In this document: positions 24,565 through 35,400 of the stretch, piece after piece
How positions within the stretch are numbered: position 1 is the stretch's first letter
How the letters are laid out: each line of letters begins with the position of its first letter
From: Pezicula radicicola
Taxonomy: Eukaryota; Ascomycota; Leotiomycetes; Helotiales; Dermateaceae
Direction: 5' to 3'
DNA: 64,000 bases
Assembly: GCA_003008705.1 (NCBI GenBank)
Contig: PDUO01000015.1
Span: 749,290-813,289, forward strand
The notes under the pieces: generated by a model
Databases searched by the model: none
What the model was told of the DNA's origin: nothing
Seen by the model: only the letters and a program-made list of their open reading frames with translations
Translations under genes and position numbers: made by a program

Positions 24565-25300
24565 ATGAAGCCAACATCCTACCTCTATTTGATCGCAAGC
24601 TTGCAAATCTCCATACAAACCGTCGTCGCAAGACCAGTTCCCAGCGCATCCTTCTTCTGCAGCGAAACAACTTTATCTTGTTCACTACTACCGACCTCAT
24701 TACCATCATCCAAGGAAATATTCACGACCTTTCGAAAAGTTTTCCTACAGACGGTTTCGCAGTTACAGGACCTCGAAGATGAAGAAGTGTTGACAGGAGA
24801 AGATACACTATTTTCTAATGTCCCAATCACTCCAAGCTCATCCATCTCACGAACCAAGGCCTTAGAAGCTCCTGTCCCACTCTCATCAGCCTATCTTATG
24901 CGCGAGCAAAACGAACAGGATCAGGAACTTGATGAAGACGTTCAACCTTCGTACACTACATCTCAAACACTAGAAGATACATTATCAGCACCCAACCAAG
25001 AGGATCTCGAGTCCCATACCGAGAATGGCTCACGCATTGATATCCGAACGGAACCGTGGCATGCGAAAAGCGACAATTCCTACTGGGACTCAAGCAACAG
25101 TTTACTAGCAGTGGTTGGAATGCTAATAGCTTTCTTGGCTGTCGTGATTATATTGGAAGCTACAGCTGGTGACTTGTAAGTACTGAATACTAGCCCGTTA
25201 TTATTTCATGTGTAGATGCTAATACTAGTCATATTGTAGTCTTGATCGATACTTTAGTAGAAGGGTTAGAATCAAACTCTTGGAGAATTGTAACTATTGA
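24565..25300 (+). CDS. Single-pass type I membrane protein of unknown function
   Basis: I do not recognise a family. Visible: a signal peptide (residues 1-22, ending VVA-RPVPS), a lumenal or extracellular stretch of about 150 residues rich in Ser, Thr, Glu and Asp with two cysteines (FFCSETTLSC), and a membrane segment near 180-200 (LLAVVGMLIAFLAVVIILEA). The open frame runs to a stop at 25177-25179, but that stop lies inside a perfect donor, GTAAGT at 25176. Splicing 25176-25239 (branch-like GCTAATAC, acceptor TTGTAG) gives exons 24565-25175 and 25240-25300, 223 residues, with a basic tail DRYFSRRVRIKL just after the membrane segment. That fits the positive-inside rule and supports the spliced model. 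An (ATC)7 tract lies upstream. Confidence 0.68.
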
Positions 25301-26471
25301 AGGATGGGAGTATGAGTGCTCTGAGATTTAGTAGTTGAGGTTATTGGTGATACGTACGGTATTAATCGATAACGATTTGTATGTCTCTAAGTTAAAACTT
25401 CTCAGTACGATCTACTTATCCTCAAGACATTTCGCACAAAACAGCTCTCAGCTCACGCAATACAATCGATTGAACAGCCGAGTAAAGCATCTATAGTACA
25501 GCAAGCACAAAGCATGGCATACATTTCCAGGTAGTGCAATTTGGAACCAAAAACCCGCAGTTGTGCGTGGCACAGCAGATGGTGATTCAAAATGCAGCAA
25601 CTCCCACTTCCCGAACAGTCAGAAACTATTGAGGACCTGGACGCCCGGACGCCCGGACGTGAGGGGGTTTCCATTCACTAGCACCTGTGGGACGGCACTT
25701 CGAACGAAAACGTATAATGGAGGCTTTGGATGTCACCGTATGTCACCGTATGTCATTGGTATTACAACGCCAAGAAATATAATCATCAAATAGAGTTTTA
25801 GCTTTAAGGCTAGATTCTCTGGAGATGTCATTTTAGATAAATCTAATCGTGAATATTGAATGTGATAGTTATGTGACCGCCCTTATACAAATAGGGTTAT
25901 TTCAGTACTCTTAGTTCGACAGAGAATACAACTCCATTCCTGTACCATATGTTCCTATTACTCACCATATTCCTGTCAACTAATTTAGAATCTATATTTT
26001 TATAGGGTTATCTAATACTTTGTTCTTGTTAATCTAAAGGTTCTTGGTCCTTTCCCTAATTTTGCTCCGATAGAGATTGTACAAGATATTAATCAAGGAA
26101 TGCCCTTCAGAGGGTCAGAGCTAAAGAGAATCGAGTCCATAAGATAATCACGAGAGCCCCGTTTAGCATGCTTCCACCATTTTAGGTAAGGTAGCGAAGG
26201 CTGATTATTCCAAGACTGCAAATCGAAGCCTTAGATACAAAGTGAGTAGATGCTGTGAATGTATCGATTTAAAGAAGTGTAGGAATAATGACTTTTACGA
26301 AATGTGTAGTTGGGTCAAGGTAAGATTTTAAGATCGGACTTCGTGCGACACCAGCGATGATGTCACCCGTGAATTTGTTGCTTATTACCACAAAGGGACA
26401 AGATAGCTCTCATTTCTCCGATCCCTCATTCCTTTTGACAACAATCTAATCCAATATCGGATGTCTTCACC
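25301..26471. other. Intergenic region with two short tandem repeats
   Basis: No supported gene. At 25639-25659 an 8-bp unit GGACGCCC is repeated twice plus a partial copy. At 25730-25755 a 10-bp unit ATGTCACCGT occurs twice and a third diverged copy follows. The right part is the promoter of the dioxygenase gene. Confidence 0.55.
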
Positions 26472-27738
26472 ATGGGGCTTTTTAGTTGTGGACTTCTGTA
26501 TAAATTCAGAAGATCCATGCACGCCCAGCGCCTTGGCAATACGAGTAGTGACCACGACACTGCAGAGAATAAGCATGCCGAGACACTTGGCGCCCAGGAC
26601 CACCACAACGGCCACAGACACACCATAGAGCATAACGCTACCACATGTATTTCTTCGCCTTCAGGGGCCCCATCTCCTCCCTTCAACGACGTCGCTCTTC
26701 CACGGGTCCTGCCTGAACATCGACCAGCTCTTGCATATCAAGGCTGGACAACCATCACGTATAATGAGTCATCAGATCCTCTGAAGAGCAGCGCTGCTGC
26801 ACTGCTTCAAGCAAGCAAGGTATTCTTTGACTTACCGGAAAGCCGTAAGCGAGCTTTTAAGACCCAATTTGGAAGTGAAGAGGGTTGGAGCAGCATCGAG
26901 GGCGAGAAGGAATTCATCACGCTTCGGAGCCTGAACGGTACGCCCGAAGAACTTCGAGATGCTGCGACAGCTTTTCACGCCCAGGCTGGTGGAATGCTGA
27001 ATGAGTTGATGGGCCGCATAGCTGAGAGTCTGGGATTGCCGCCTGAGAAGTTGACGGTTTTTTCGGAGGCTTGTAAAGAACTTGGTCATGAAATGACGGC
27101 TACTATGTTGCGCTTATTCAAGTATGAGGGGTCTAAAGGACCACAATCTCGCATTGTCGCAGAGCGTATGTCTTCACTCCCTTCCTCATTCATGTCTTGT
27201 CAATAAAATCATCACTCACGTGTCACCTACAGCCCACAAAGATCTTGGCCTGCTCAGTCTTGTAATCGGCGACTCTCCGGGCCTGGAAGTATGGAACATG
27301 CACTACCAGAAGTCGTTCCCTATCGAACAAACCTACACCAAACCAGCCGGCACTCTGCTCGTTGGACGTCATCTGGAACTGCTCTCAAACAACATATACC
27401 GAGCTGGAGGCCACCTCGTCCGCTCATATGCCCCAATAGCTGCCACTATTCCCGGAAAGGATGCCAGATCAACGACTAAATCTAAAGAACCCCAGAAGTC
27501 CAAATTGGAATACCGATATTCTATCGTATTTGTGGTACGAGCGCATGATCCTGTACCGGTTAATACCGATGAATTGACGACGGCTATTACTGGACCGTTC
27601 TCTAAGCCTATTAGAAATGTCACGGCAGGGAAGGTGTTTAGCCAAATACGGAAGGAGCATTTTAATGTTAATACTGGAGTACAGGAGAGAGAGGAACAGA
27701 AACGGAACCTGGCTGAGAAGAAGAATAGTGAGGCTTGA
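26472..27738 (+). CDS. 2-oxoglutarate/Fe(II)-dependent dioxygenase, isopenicillin-N-synthase-like
   Basis: Predicted non-heme iron oxygenase that hydroxylates or desaturates a small molecule. Exons 26472-27165 and 27233-27738 give 399 residues. The iron ligands appear complete: His233 and Asp235 in EPHKDLGLLSLVIGD, and His292 in YRAGGHLVRSY. The RYS triad for 2-oxoglutarate is present in LEYRYSIVFVVR. DIOX_N-like features precede (GWTTITYNE, FFDLPESRKRAFK). The N-terminus is long and His-rich (about residues 40-55), and a start at 26517 is also possible. The segment between His292 and RYS carries an insert of about 25 charged residues. It is convergent with the alcohol dehydrogenase (188 bp between stops). 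Substrate unknown. Confidence 0.85.
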
Positions 27739-27926
27739 GAGATATGTACCAACCGAGACAGACCTGTCCTAGCCCGAAACGACTTCCAATAGTAAGCTAC
27801 TAACCTATACATTCTACTTAGTATATACCTCAGCTTTAGGCGAGGTCTTTGAATAGGTACCCATTTTAATCTTTAAGACCGTATCTTCTTCGTAAATTCG
27901 GTCATTGAAATAGATCTGCACACTAA

Positions 27927-29574
27927 CTAATCCTCCAACCCCATCCCATCCAATCCCACTGTCAAAACAGCCCTATATCTAATTTTACCCTCCTGCACCC
28001 TCCCCAAAGCATCACTCAACCCCTTCCTGGACATAGGAAACTCTTCAATCCAAGGACGAATATCATGTCTTGCAGCAAAAGTAAGAGCATCAATATGATT
28101 CCGACGGGAAGCTTCTGTACTACCGATGATACGGTGACCGGGGAGCATGAAAGGCATATATCTCGTGTAAAGTTAGCGTCACTACAAGGAGGGGGTATTG
28201 GAAAAGAGAGAGATATAACATACGGAAGTACTAGGGGTTTCTCAGCTTGAATAACAAGTGGTACAATGGTAGCTCTACGGGCAAGAACAGGCATAAACCT
28301 ATAATCATATCAATCAGTTTTCCAAATCCCCAAGCTCCCGATCTCCCACTCCGACCCCAGGAATACGTCACTCACAGTTCGAAATCCGGTAACTCGCCAC
28401 AACAAAGCAAGACATCGACCCCCCGCTCAATCTCCATCTTACCCACACTCGGAACAACAATAAACTCCTTCGCACCAAGTTCAAAAGCATCCGCCTCCTT
28501 TGCTGCCGATCTTGAAAAAACTACTGGTTCACATCCCATCGCTTTCGCGTATTGAATAGCAAGATGACCTAATCCACCCATTCCGACAATTCCAACCCTA
28601 TCAGTCGCTTTTGCACCAGCTACATCAAGGGCTTCGTATACCGTAATCTACGATTATATTATCAATATCTCTACCAGCTCTATGGAATTTGAAACCTCAA
28701 CTAAAATACAAAGACAGGAAGGAAAGAAAGATACGAACTTACACCAGCACAATTCAAAGGCCCAGCATATTTACTCTCGATTTCATCAGGGATCGCATAC
28801 ACGAAATCCTGATGCTTTACAACGAAATCCCCGAACCCTCCTTGGTCTGGATCCCCATACTTTTGACCAGAGGATTTGGGACAGTATTGTCGGTATCCGG
28901 AGATACATTCTCGACAATGACCGCAGGACTGTTTTATTGTGAGCTTAGGTACGTAGGTATCTTTGGTACTGTAGCTGTGGATGTGAAAGTGTCATACCGA
29001 GAATTGCCATCTATGAATTGATGAGTCAGTTTGGATTTCAAGAGAAGATGAAAAGTGGTTTCTTGAGGAAAATCATGGAATCAAATAATAATACTAACCC
29101 CCACCCAACTCTCATCCCTTCCCTAATACTCCCAACACTCTCCCCAACCCTCACAACAACACCAACACCCTCATGCCCCAATCCACATCCATCAACGCGA
29201 TCATGAACATCCGTCCCACCTAGACGTTCTCAGAGTTAGCTAATACTACTTCTTTTTCTAAGGTAGGTAAATAAATCTAAGAGCGGAAGATAAGACATGA
29301 TTCACGAGCTTAGCAAGTTCCAACTCGGTCGGGACAGATAGATATCGCAAAGCTAAGCTCATGAGCCAGCCAGAATTAGATTTGATAGATCGCAAAATAT
29401 GGCTCATGGCTTAGAAAATTATAAGAGTAGAATATCCTTACAAACCCCCGAATGCGTAACCCTAACCAAAACCTCAAGATTCCCAATCTTCCTCTCAGAA
29501 CTCCGCACCTGTATCTCTCCCGAATCCTTAGTTCCCGAAAGGAACGTCAGTTTTGCTGTTGAGAGTAGTGACAT
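27927..29574 (-). CDS. Zinc-dependent medium-chain alcohol dehydrogenase
   Basis: NAD(P)-dependent oxidation of an alcohol or reduction of an aldehyde in the cytosol. Seven exons on the minus strand: 29442-29574, 29099-29219, 28998-29010 (13 nt), 28743-28928, 28376-28647, 28224-28298, 27927-28161, giving 344 residues. Catalytic zinc ligands: Cys45 in SGVCGTDVH, His60/Glu61 in LGHEGVG and Cys149 in PLNCAGITVYEAL. Structural zinc cysteines 91, 94, 97 and 105 lie in SCGHCRECISGYRQYC. The nucleotide-binding loop is VGMGGLGHLAIQYAKAMG. It resembles the yeast ADH1/cinnamyl-alcohol-dehydrogenase-like branch. The tiny third exon encodes GWQFS and is required to keep the frame. It has a separate promoter from the divergent SDR at 30394. 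Confidence 0.87.
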
Positions 29575-30393
29575 TGCTATTATTGTTGTGCATGGAAAAT
29601 AATAAGAAAAGACATAAGGTACGATGTTTTGATTCCACTATGGTCAAAATTCTTGCCGTACTGGTACTAAAAATAGAACTAGCCAAGCGTTTTTCTGCTA
29701 GCAGAAATACAGAATGCTACGGTGGTTGTATACAGGCTAAACGGTCTCGAAAATACAGGCTTACACTCCCTAAAAAAAATAAGCCTGTAGTAGTATTAGT
29801 ATTAGGCTCGAGTTACATGAGATATAGTAAAAGTATAAGTACTACCTCTTTGATAGCGGTAAGACGGAAATGCAGTTTTCATATAGGAATAATTTTGACT
29901 CAAGTGGACCTAATAATCCTCTATATTTGTTAATCTGGATGAACTTAGTTAGAAGCTTCACCAGCCAGGTTGATGAGGTTGTTGATCATCCAAATAATTA
30001 AACAGCCTATCGCTGTCGTCCTGTCGGCTAACTTCTCCGTATTCCTGCAGTATTTATCAACCTCGCGCTGACACCGTGTGACTCAAATGGCGACATTATA
30101 GTACCCGGTAAGCCTTGATCATCCTTGCCGATTTCTCTCAGCAACCACATCTGGCGTATTCATTCATCTCTGAGAAGGGAGAGTATGGAATTGGTTACTG
30201 TAGGGTTGCAACAATCGATGCATATTGATACACAAGGCGGAGACTACGTAAAACAGTTGGATTGACGTAGTTACATGCATTGAGGCCGTTGGGTATATAG
30301 GATTTGGTGCGTCTCCTAGAAGATTGGGCATCTAGCAAATTTGACATTCGACTTCTATAAGCTGTACAGTACTGTATATGATCCGCTACCGAG
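29575..30393. promoter_or_regulatory. Divergent intergenic region, alcohol dehydrogenase / SDR
   Basis: Holds the promoters of the leftward alcohol dehydrogenase and the rightward short-chain dehydrogenase. No convincing ORF. The segment 29680-29940 is AT-rich with many TA steps, possibly a decayed repeat. Confidence 0.4.
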
Positions 30394-31430
30394 ATGAATC
30401 CAGTTAACACTCAGCCGTACCATCTTCCAGACGACGCTATCTGGTTGAGTAGGTACCTCTTCTGCATTTAACACAGCTTATGATAGATACTGCACGTACA
30501 ATGGCAAACTAACTCTACCGTCGTATAGTTACCGGATGCTCGGGCGGCATTGGTCGTGAGATTGCAAAGTATGTCGCAAGCAAGTCACAGCGTCTCATTG
30601 CGACCGCGCGGGATCCATCTACCCTTTCATACCTTCCTGACAACGACCCCAACATCCTCAAGCTTGCTTTAGATGTTACTTCAGCCACCTCTGTCGACAA
30701 CGCCTTCAACACTGCAGCAACTCACTTTGGAGAGAGCTATCACATCGATGTTGTTGTCAACAACGCCGGATATTCACTTTCAGGTGACACCGAAGCTGCA
30801 ACAGAGGAGGAAACGCATCAGGAGATCGAAACCCTGTTTTTCGGTACGGCGCGTGTTACTATGCGCGCTATCAAGACTATGCGCCAGGAAAAGGATCATC
30901 GCGGTGGCTTGATTTTTAACATCTCCTCTTTAGCCGGGATGTGTGCCTTCCCTGGCCATGCGTACTATCACGCCGGTAAATTCGCCGTAGAAGGTTGGAC
31001 GGAGTCTGTTGCTCGAGAAATGCATCCAGATTGGAACAGTGAGCCTCTTCTTCCTTCTTCCCGCGCTTTATTTGATAGATATCATCGCTGACTAGCATTT
31101 CCAGTCAATTTCTGTATTGTCGAGCCAAGTGGCGTCAAGACTAATTTTGAAAGCAGAAGCAAGAAATACATGGAACCTCATCCAGCCTATACAGCTGATG
31201 ACATGCCATCTCGAAAGTTAGAGGCTTTCGTTCGACAAAGTCTCAAGTCTGGTGCTGGCATCGAACCAACTGCTATCGCCGAAGTTCTGTTCACAGTTGC
31301 CAGTCGAGACAAAAAAGTTCCACTTCACCTGCCTCTTGGTTCCCCTGCTTTAATGCTGATTAAGTCTAAGTTGGAGGGACGACTTGAGGGTTTAGAAGCT
31401 GCCAAGGAATGGAGTGCCATAGATCAGTAA
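30394..31430 (+). CDS. Short-chain dehydrogenase/reductase (classical SDR)
   Basis: NAD(P)-dependent oxidoreductase. Exons 30394-30448, 30529-31038 and 31105-31430 give 296 residues. The cofactor motif is TGCSGGIG (residues 20-27), followed by ALDVT and NNAGYS. Catalytic residues: Ser151/152 in FNISSLAG, and Tyr165 and Lys169 in HAYYHAGKFA. Downstream comes the VEPSGVKTNF segment. The first small exon supplies residues 1-18 and the junction codon Ile19; without it the glycine motif would lack a start. Sequence style matches the fungal NADP-dependent 'oxidoreductase' group that acts on ketones and steroids. The substrate is unknown. It lies in a redox neighbourhood with a dioxygenase and an alcohol dehydrogenase. 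Confidence 0.88.
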
Positions 31431-32406
31431 ACTTAAGCGCGACAGTTTGTCATTGGATCTTGTTGTAGAATAACGAAGTACTGGGAAATCAAGGACATAT
31501 CTGCTCAAATCCACTTCATCTAGCTTGAATGGATGACTTCCACTACCTTAATATGCAGACATCATCACCTATTATCCTTCCATATCGCTTCACGCGACCA
31601 ATAGCACCTAGCTATTGATATTGATTTTAAAGTGTGAGACCTCGGCTATTGAAGTTTAGCGATATTGCGCTTTGCAGAAGTACTGTAGACGATTACTCGA
31701 AAGGCAGCAATTCAAGCCGTCTACCAAATACGGCCTATGGACGATGAAAACGAGCAACTATCGATAATTAGGTGTTTACGGAAGATCTAGTAGTTATATA
31801 ACCTACATGGGAAGTACAATATAGGGATTCGTATAATGTTTTCTTCCCAAGTCTTACATGCTCTGTTGAAAACATGGAATGCAAGGTCTTTGGGATTTTT
31901 AAGCTTAGGGTCAAGCCAGCCCTCTCGCTTAGACTGCTTAATACCCAGCGATTCTAGTGATTACTAGTGCACGGCCAGCTTGTTTGAAGGGGTCTAAAGG
32001 TCTATAAAATAAGCTGTAAAAGAGACTAACTTCTTCTAAGCTTGTCACAAAATATCACACAATCCAGAAAAGATATTGTAAAGCTTTTCTACGCTGTCTC
32101 ACTAGCTATCTACTGTACAGAGAATTTTTGGCCTTCAACTCCTCTCAAGACCCCCTGCCGTAGGAACAGCGTCCAACGATCCATAAACGACCTGCACTTC
32201 GCTATAGGACCATCATCTGCCAGAACCGTAGCATTGTGACCCATACCATAATATGTTTTCTCCACGTAAAAAAGAGCAAAAAAGAAACGAAGTCCTGTTT
32301 GACACCATGTATGTTGTGAGCCAAACATACGCCGTAAAATGCTGATCAAAGCCTTCCATGCAAGTCGAATTATTGGAAACAAGAATATTGAGTATGAGAT
32401 GGGCGT
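31431..32406. other. Intergenic region between convergent genes
   Basis: About 1 kb with no supported ORF, holding the 3' ends of the SDR and of the HECT ligase gene. Confidence 0.45.
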
Positions 32407-35400
32407 TTAAGCGAAGCCGAAATATTCACTTCCTGCAGTGATGGCGGTGAGGACTTGTTGTCGGAGAACATCATAGCTCTCATACTCAGGGAGATCGAGT
32501 TGGTTGAAGCAAGTGTGTGAACTCGGCAGCCTATCCTTATTGCCGTAATCACGGTGGATGTTGAAGCGGCTAAATCCATTCATGCCTTCAAGTTCTTTGA
32601 AACCATTAAGAGGAACCTTGCTGGTTCCGGTGACAAATTGCAACAGCTTAGCACGCTCTTCTTTGTCATATGAACGAACAGCTCTCCAGAACCATTGGAT
32701 TTGGGGCGAGGCACCAGAGTAGTTGTGATACTCTGTGTTGCTCTTCCAGTCATCAACATCGATCTCCGGTAGACCAGATATCAACAACTCCAGTTCTTGT
32801 TCGTTGAAAATAGCAACAAGTTCAGCAGGAATTATCTCATGGAAGCCTAAAGTTGATTAGTGACAATTCATACTCCAATTAATGACAGTTTTGACTTACC
32901 CTTCAAGAACTCGTCCAACTGAGCCTTGACCGAGCCAGTAAGCTTGAACTCGACCATCAGACGTACATACTCGTGTTTGTTTTCTTCTGTGACTGGTGTA
33001 TTGCGACCATTGGGGATGAAGTCAATGGTCTCAATTACACCAAACTTGTCATTGTCTACAGAGAAGGTCTCAGTTATGATATCAGTGATATCGTTCTCCA
33101 ACATCCACACAAGTGACTTGTAATATTCAGGGTCCAATGATTCCATGTCTTTGAGTGAAATCTGCTTGCCGAGGATAGCCTTGTACACAGCTCGACTGAA
33201 ATGGCAATCCAAGACACGATTTTCGTATAGAGCCTTGCCTATGATACGGCCAATGAACTTGAAAAACATGAGATGCTCTTCGTTGATGCTGCTCAACTGA
33301 TTGGGGTGGAACGTTGTACGATCCGAAGATACAGGGATGAAGAGCGCATAGCCAGGTTCGAACATTTGCCTGGAGAGGACTTGGAACCATTCCCGAGTAA
33401 CACCACCAGCATCAACACCCTCCTCGCCATGGAATCGGATGCTGAGTTTTCCATATTTCATTTGATCCCCTGTCTGGAAGTAGAGTGATTTGAAGGAATC
33501 ATGGAAAACTTGATCTCTGCGGACAGAAAGTTGTAGTGGGGGGTATGATTGTCTTGCTTGTGGGTTCCGTTCCCGGATGCTGCGACCAAAGTAGTTGCGC
33601 TTATTGTCGAATTCCAGAACCTTTGGATTCTTGACCAATAGGGAGAATGTGCCAGACATGAGCTTAGGGTTTTGTCTAACAAGATCATTCAAAATCTTGC
33701 GATGCTCTTCAGTGAAAGTAAAAAAGAGACTTTCCATACGTGACTCTGGAGGTGGGCTGGTAAGCATCATTTCCTTGCCCAGCTGCGATCGAGATATTGG
33801 TGCATCCTTCAAAGTAGTGTTTTTGCAAACGACCATCAGCGACTCAATAAGAGGAAGAAGGATCGTAGCAACATTCAACATATGCTCTCGTTGTCTGATA
33901 GCACTAAGACAAGCACTGAGCTTTCCCCACATGGGTCCAAACGTGGAATTTTCGTAGAGGGAGAACAAGAGGTCTTGCTTCTCAGCAGATTCTCCATCAT
34001 CCTGACCTGCATTCTTGTCCTTGTTCAATTTGGGATCGAACAGATGATCAAGTGCTGTGAGGACTCGGAGTAGCTTGTTTTGGTCTGAGCTAGTAGGTGA
34101 GAATTTAGCCAACGCAAGGCCTTGAATCTCAGTACTAGTGGTAGCCTTCTGGATTTGTGGCAGAAGCTGTTGCAGATCACCTAAGATGATTTCACCCAAT
34201 TCCTGCGCCTTGGTGATAAGTTCACGCCCAAAGACAGATTTGGCGCCAGGGATGACTGAAAGATTCTTAATGGTTGAGATAGTTTCTTGGAAGGTCTTTC
34301 GGCTGCACTCTCGAGCTACGAAGATATTGATGACAAGTTTGAGGTTATAATCGGGCACCACTGGTGGCGTGAAGGGCCGAACCTTCTTGTCTGCATCCTT
34401 TGCAGTTTCAATTGCGGGAGATGTCTCCGTATTAGCTGCGCTTTCATCAGGCTGGGCAGATCCCTCAGCAGATGCAGTAGCTCCAGACACAGACTCGCTA
34501 GTTTGGGCAGTCTCTGCTGACTGAGTTACGGGCTCCCCAGTAACTGCCTGAGAGTCTGCAGTCGCGTTTTCTCGTGCTTTCTTGGCATCCTCGGCAGCCT
34601 CTTTCTGCTTGCGGTCCAGAGCTTGGAGAGGCTGGGTTGTCATGTTCAATAATGCAGAAAGAGACTCCATAACTGTCGAACTCTCCATGATCAAGTCTCG
34701 GTCAAGGAGACACAACAGTGAGTTTAATGCATACTTCGTAGCCTCGCTTTCTTTGCCTTTGCCTTTGCGACTAAGAGTTCGCTTCAGACCAGCAGCAACG
34801 TTACCATGCTCTGTGAGGAAGAACGAAGGCACATGGGGATTGAATTGCGACAGATGCGTCAAGACGTGAAGACACTGTTGTACCACCATGAGAGGCGATG
34901 CCTCGGAGTTGATCTGAGCGGCAGGTGCTGCCAGAACGCCTGATGTCGATGTACTGGTTAGGGTTCTCTTCAATGTGGTTGGCGTCTTTGGATCCTTGTC
35001 CTTTGGTTGCTTGGCTTTCAGAGAGAGCTGTGCGAAACTTCGTTCGACGGCGCTCATATCGGCACTGCCATCTTGGAGGATGTGAAGTAGAGTACTGATA
35101 ACATCGGACCGGTTTTGCTTGTTGTTCGACACATATTGTAGCACGGAGTTTAGGGCGCTTCTGAGGGTACCTTGTTGAAGGACGAACATTAAACGAAGAA
35201 GAGTTGCAACTCCAGGCTTATCAAGCATCTGCACGACTGGGCGGCGGACTGGCCGTTGGCCAGTGGCTTCAGGTACGGCAGGACCTCCAGTTCGGCGAGC
35301 GGCCATGGGAACTCTGCCTTGATGAATTCGATCTTCTCGTTGGAAGGCACGAGCCTGGGCGGCGAGGTCTGGGGGAAGCTGATTAATCATATCCTCATCT

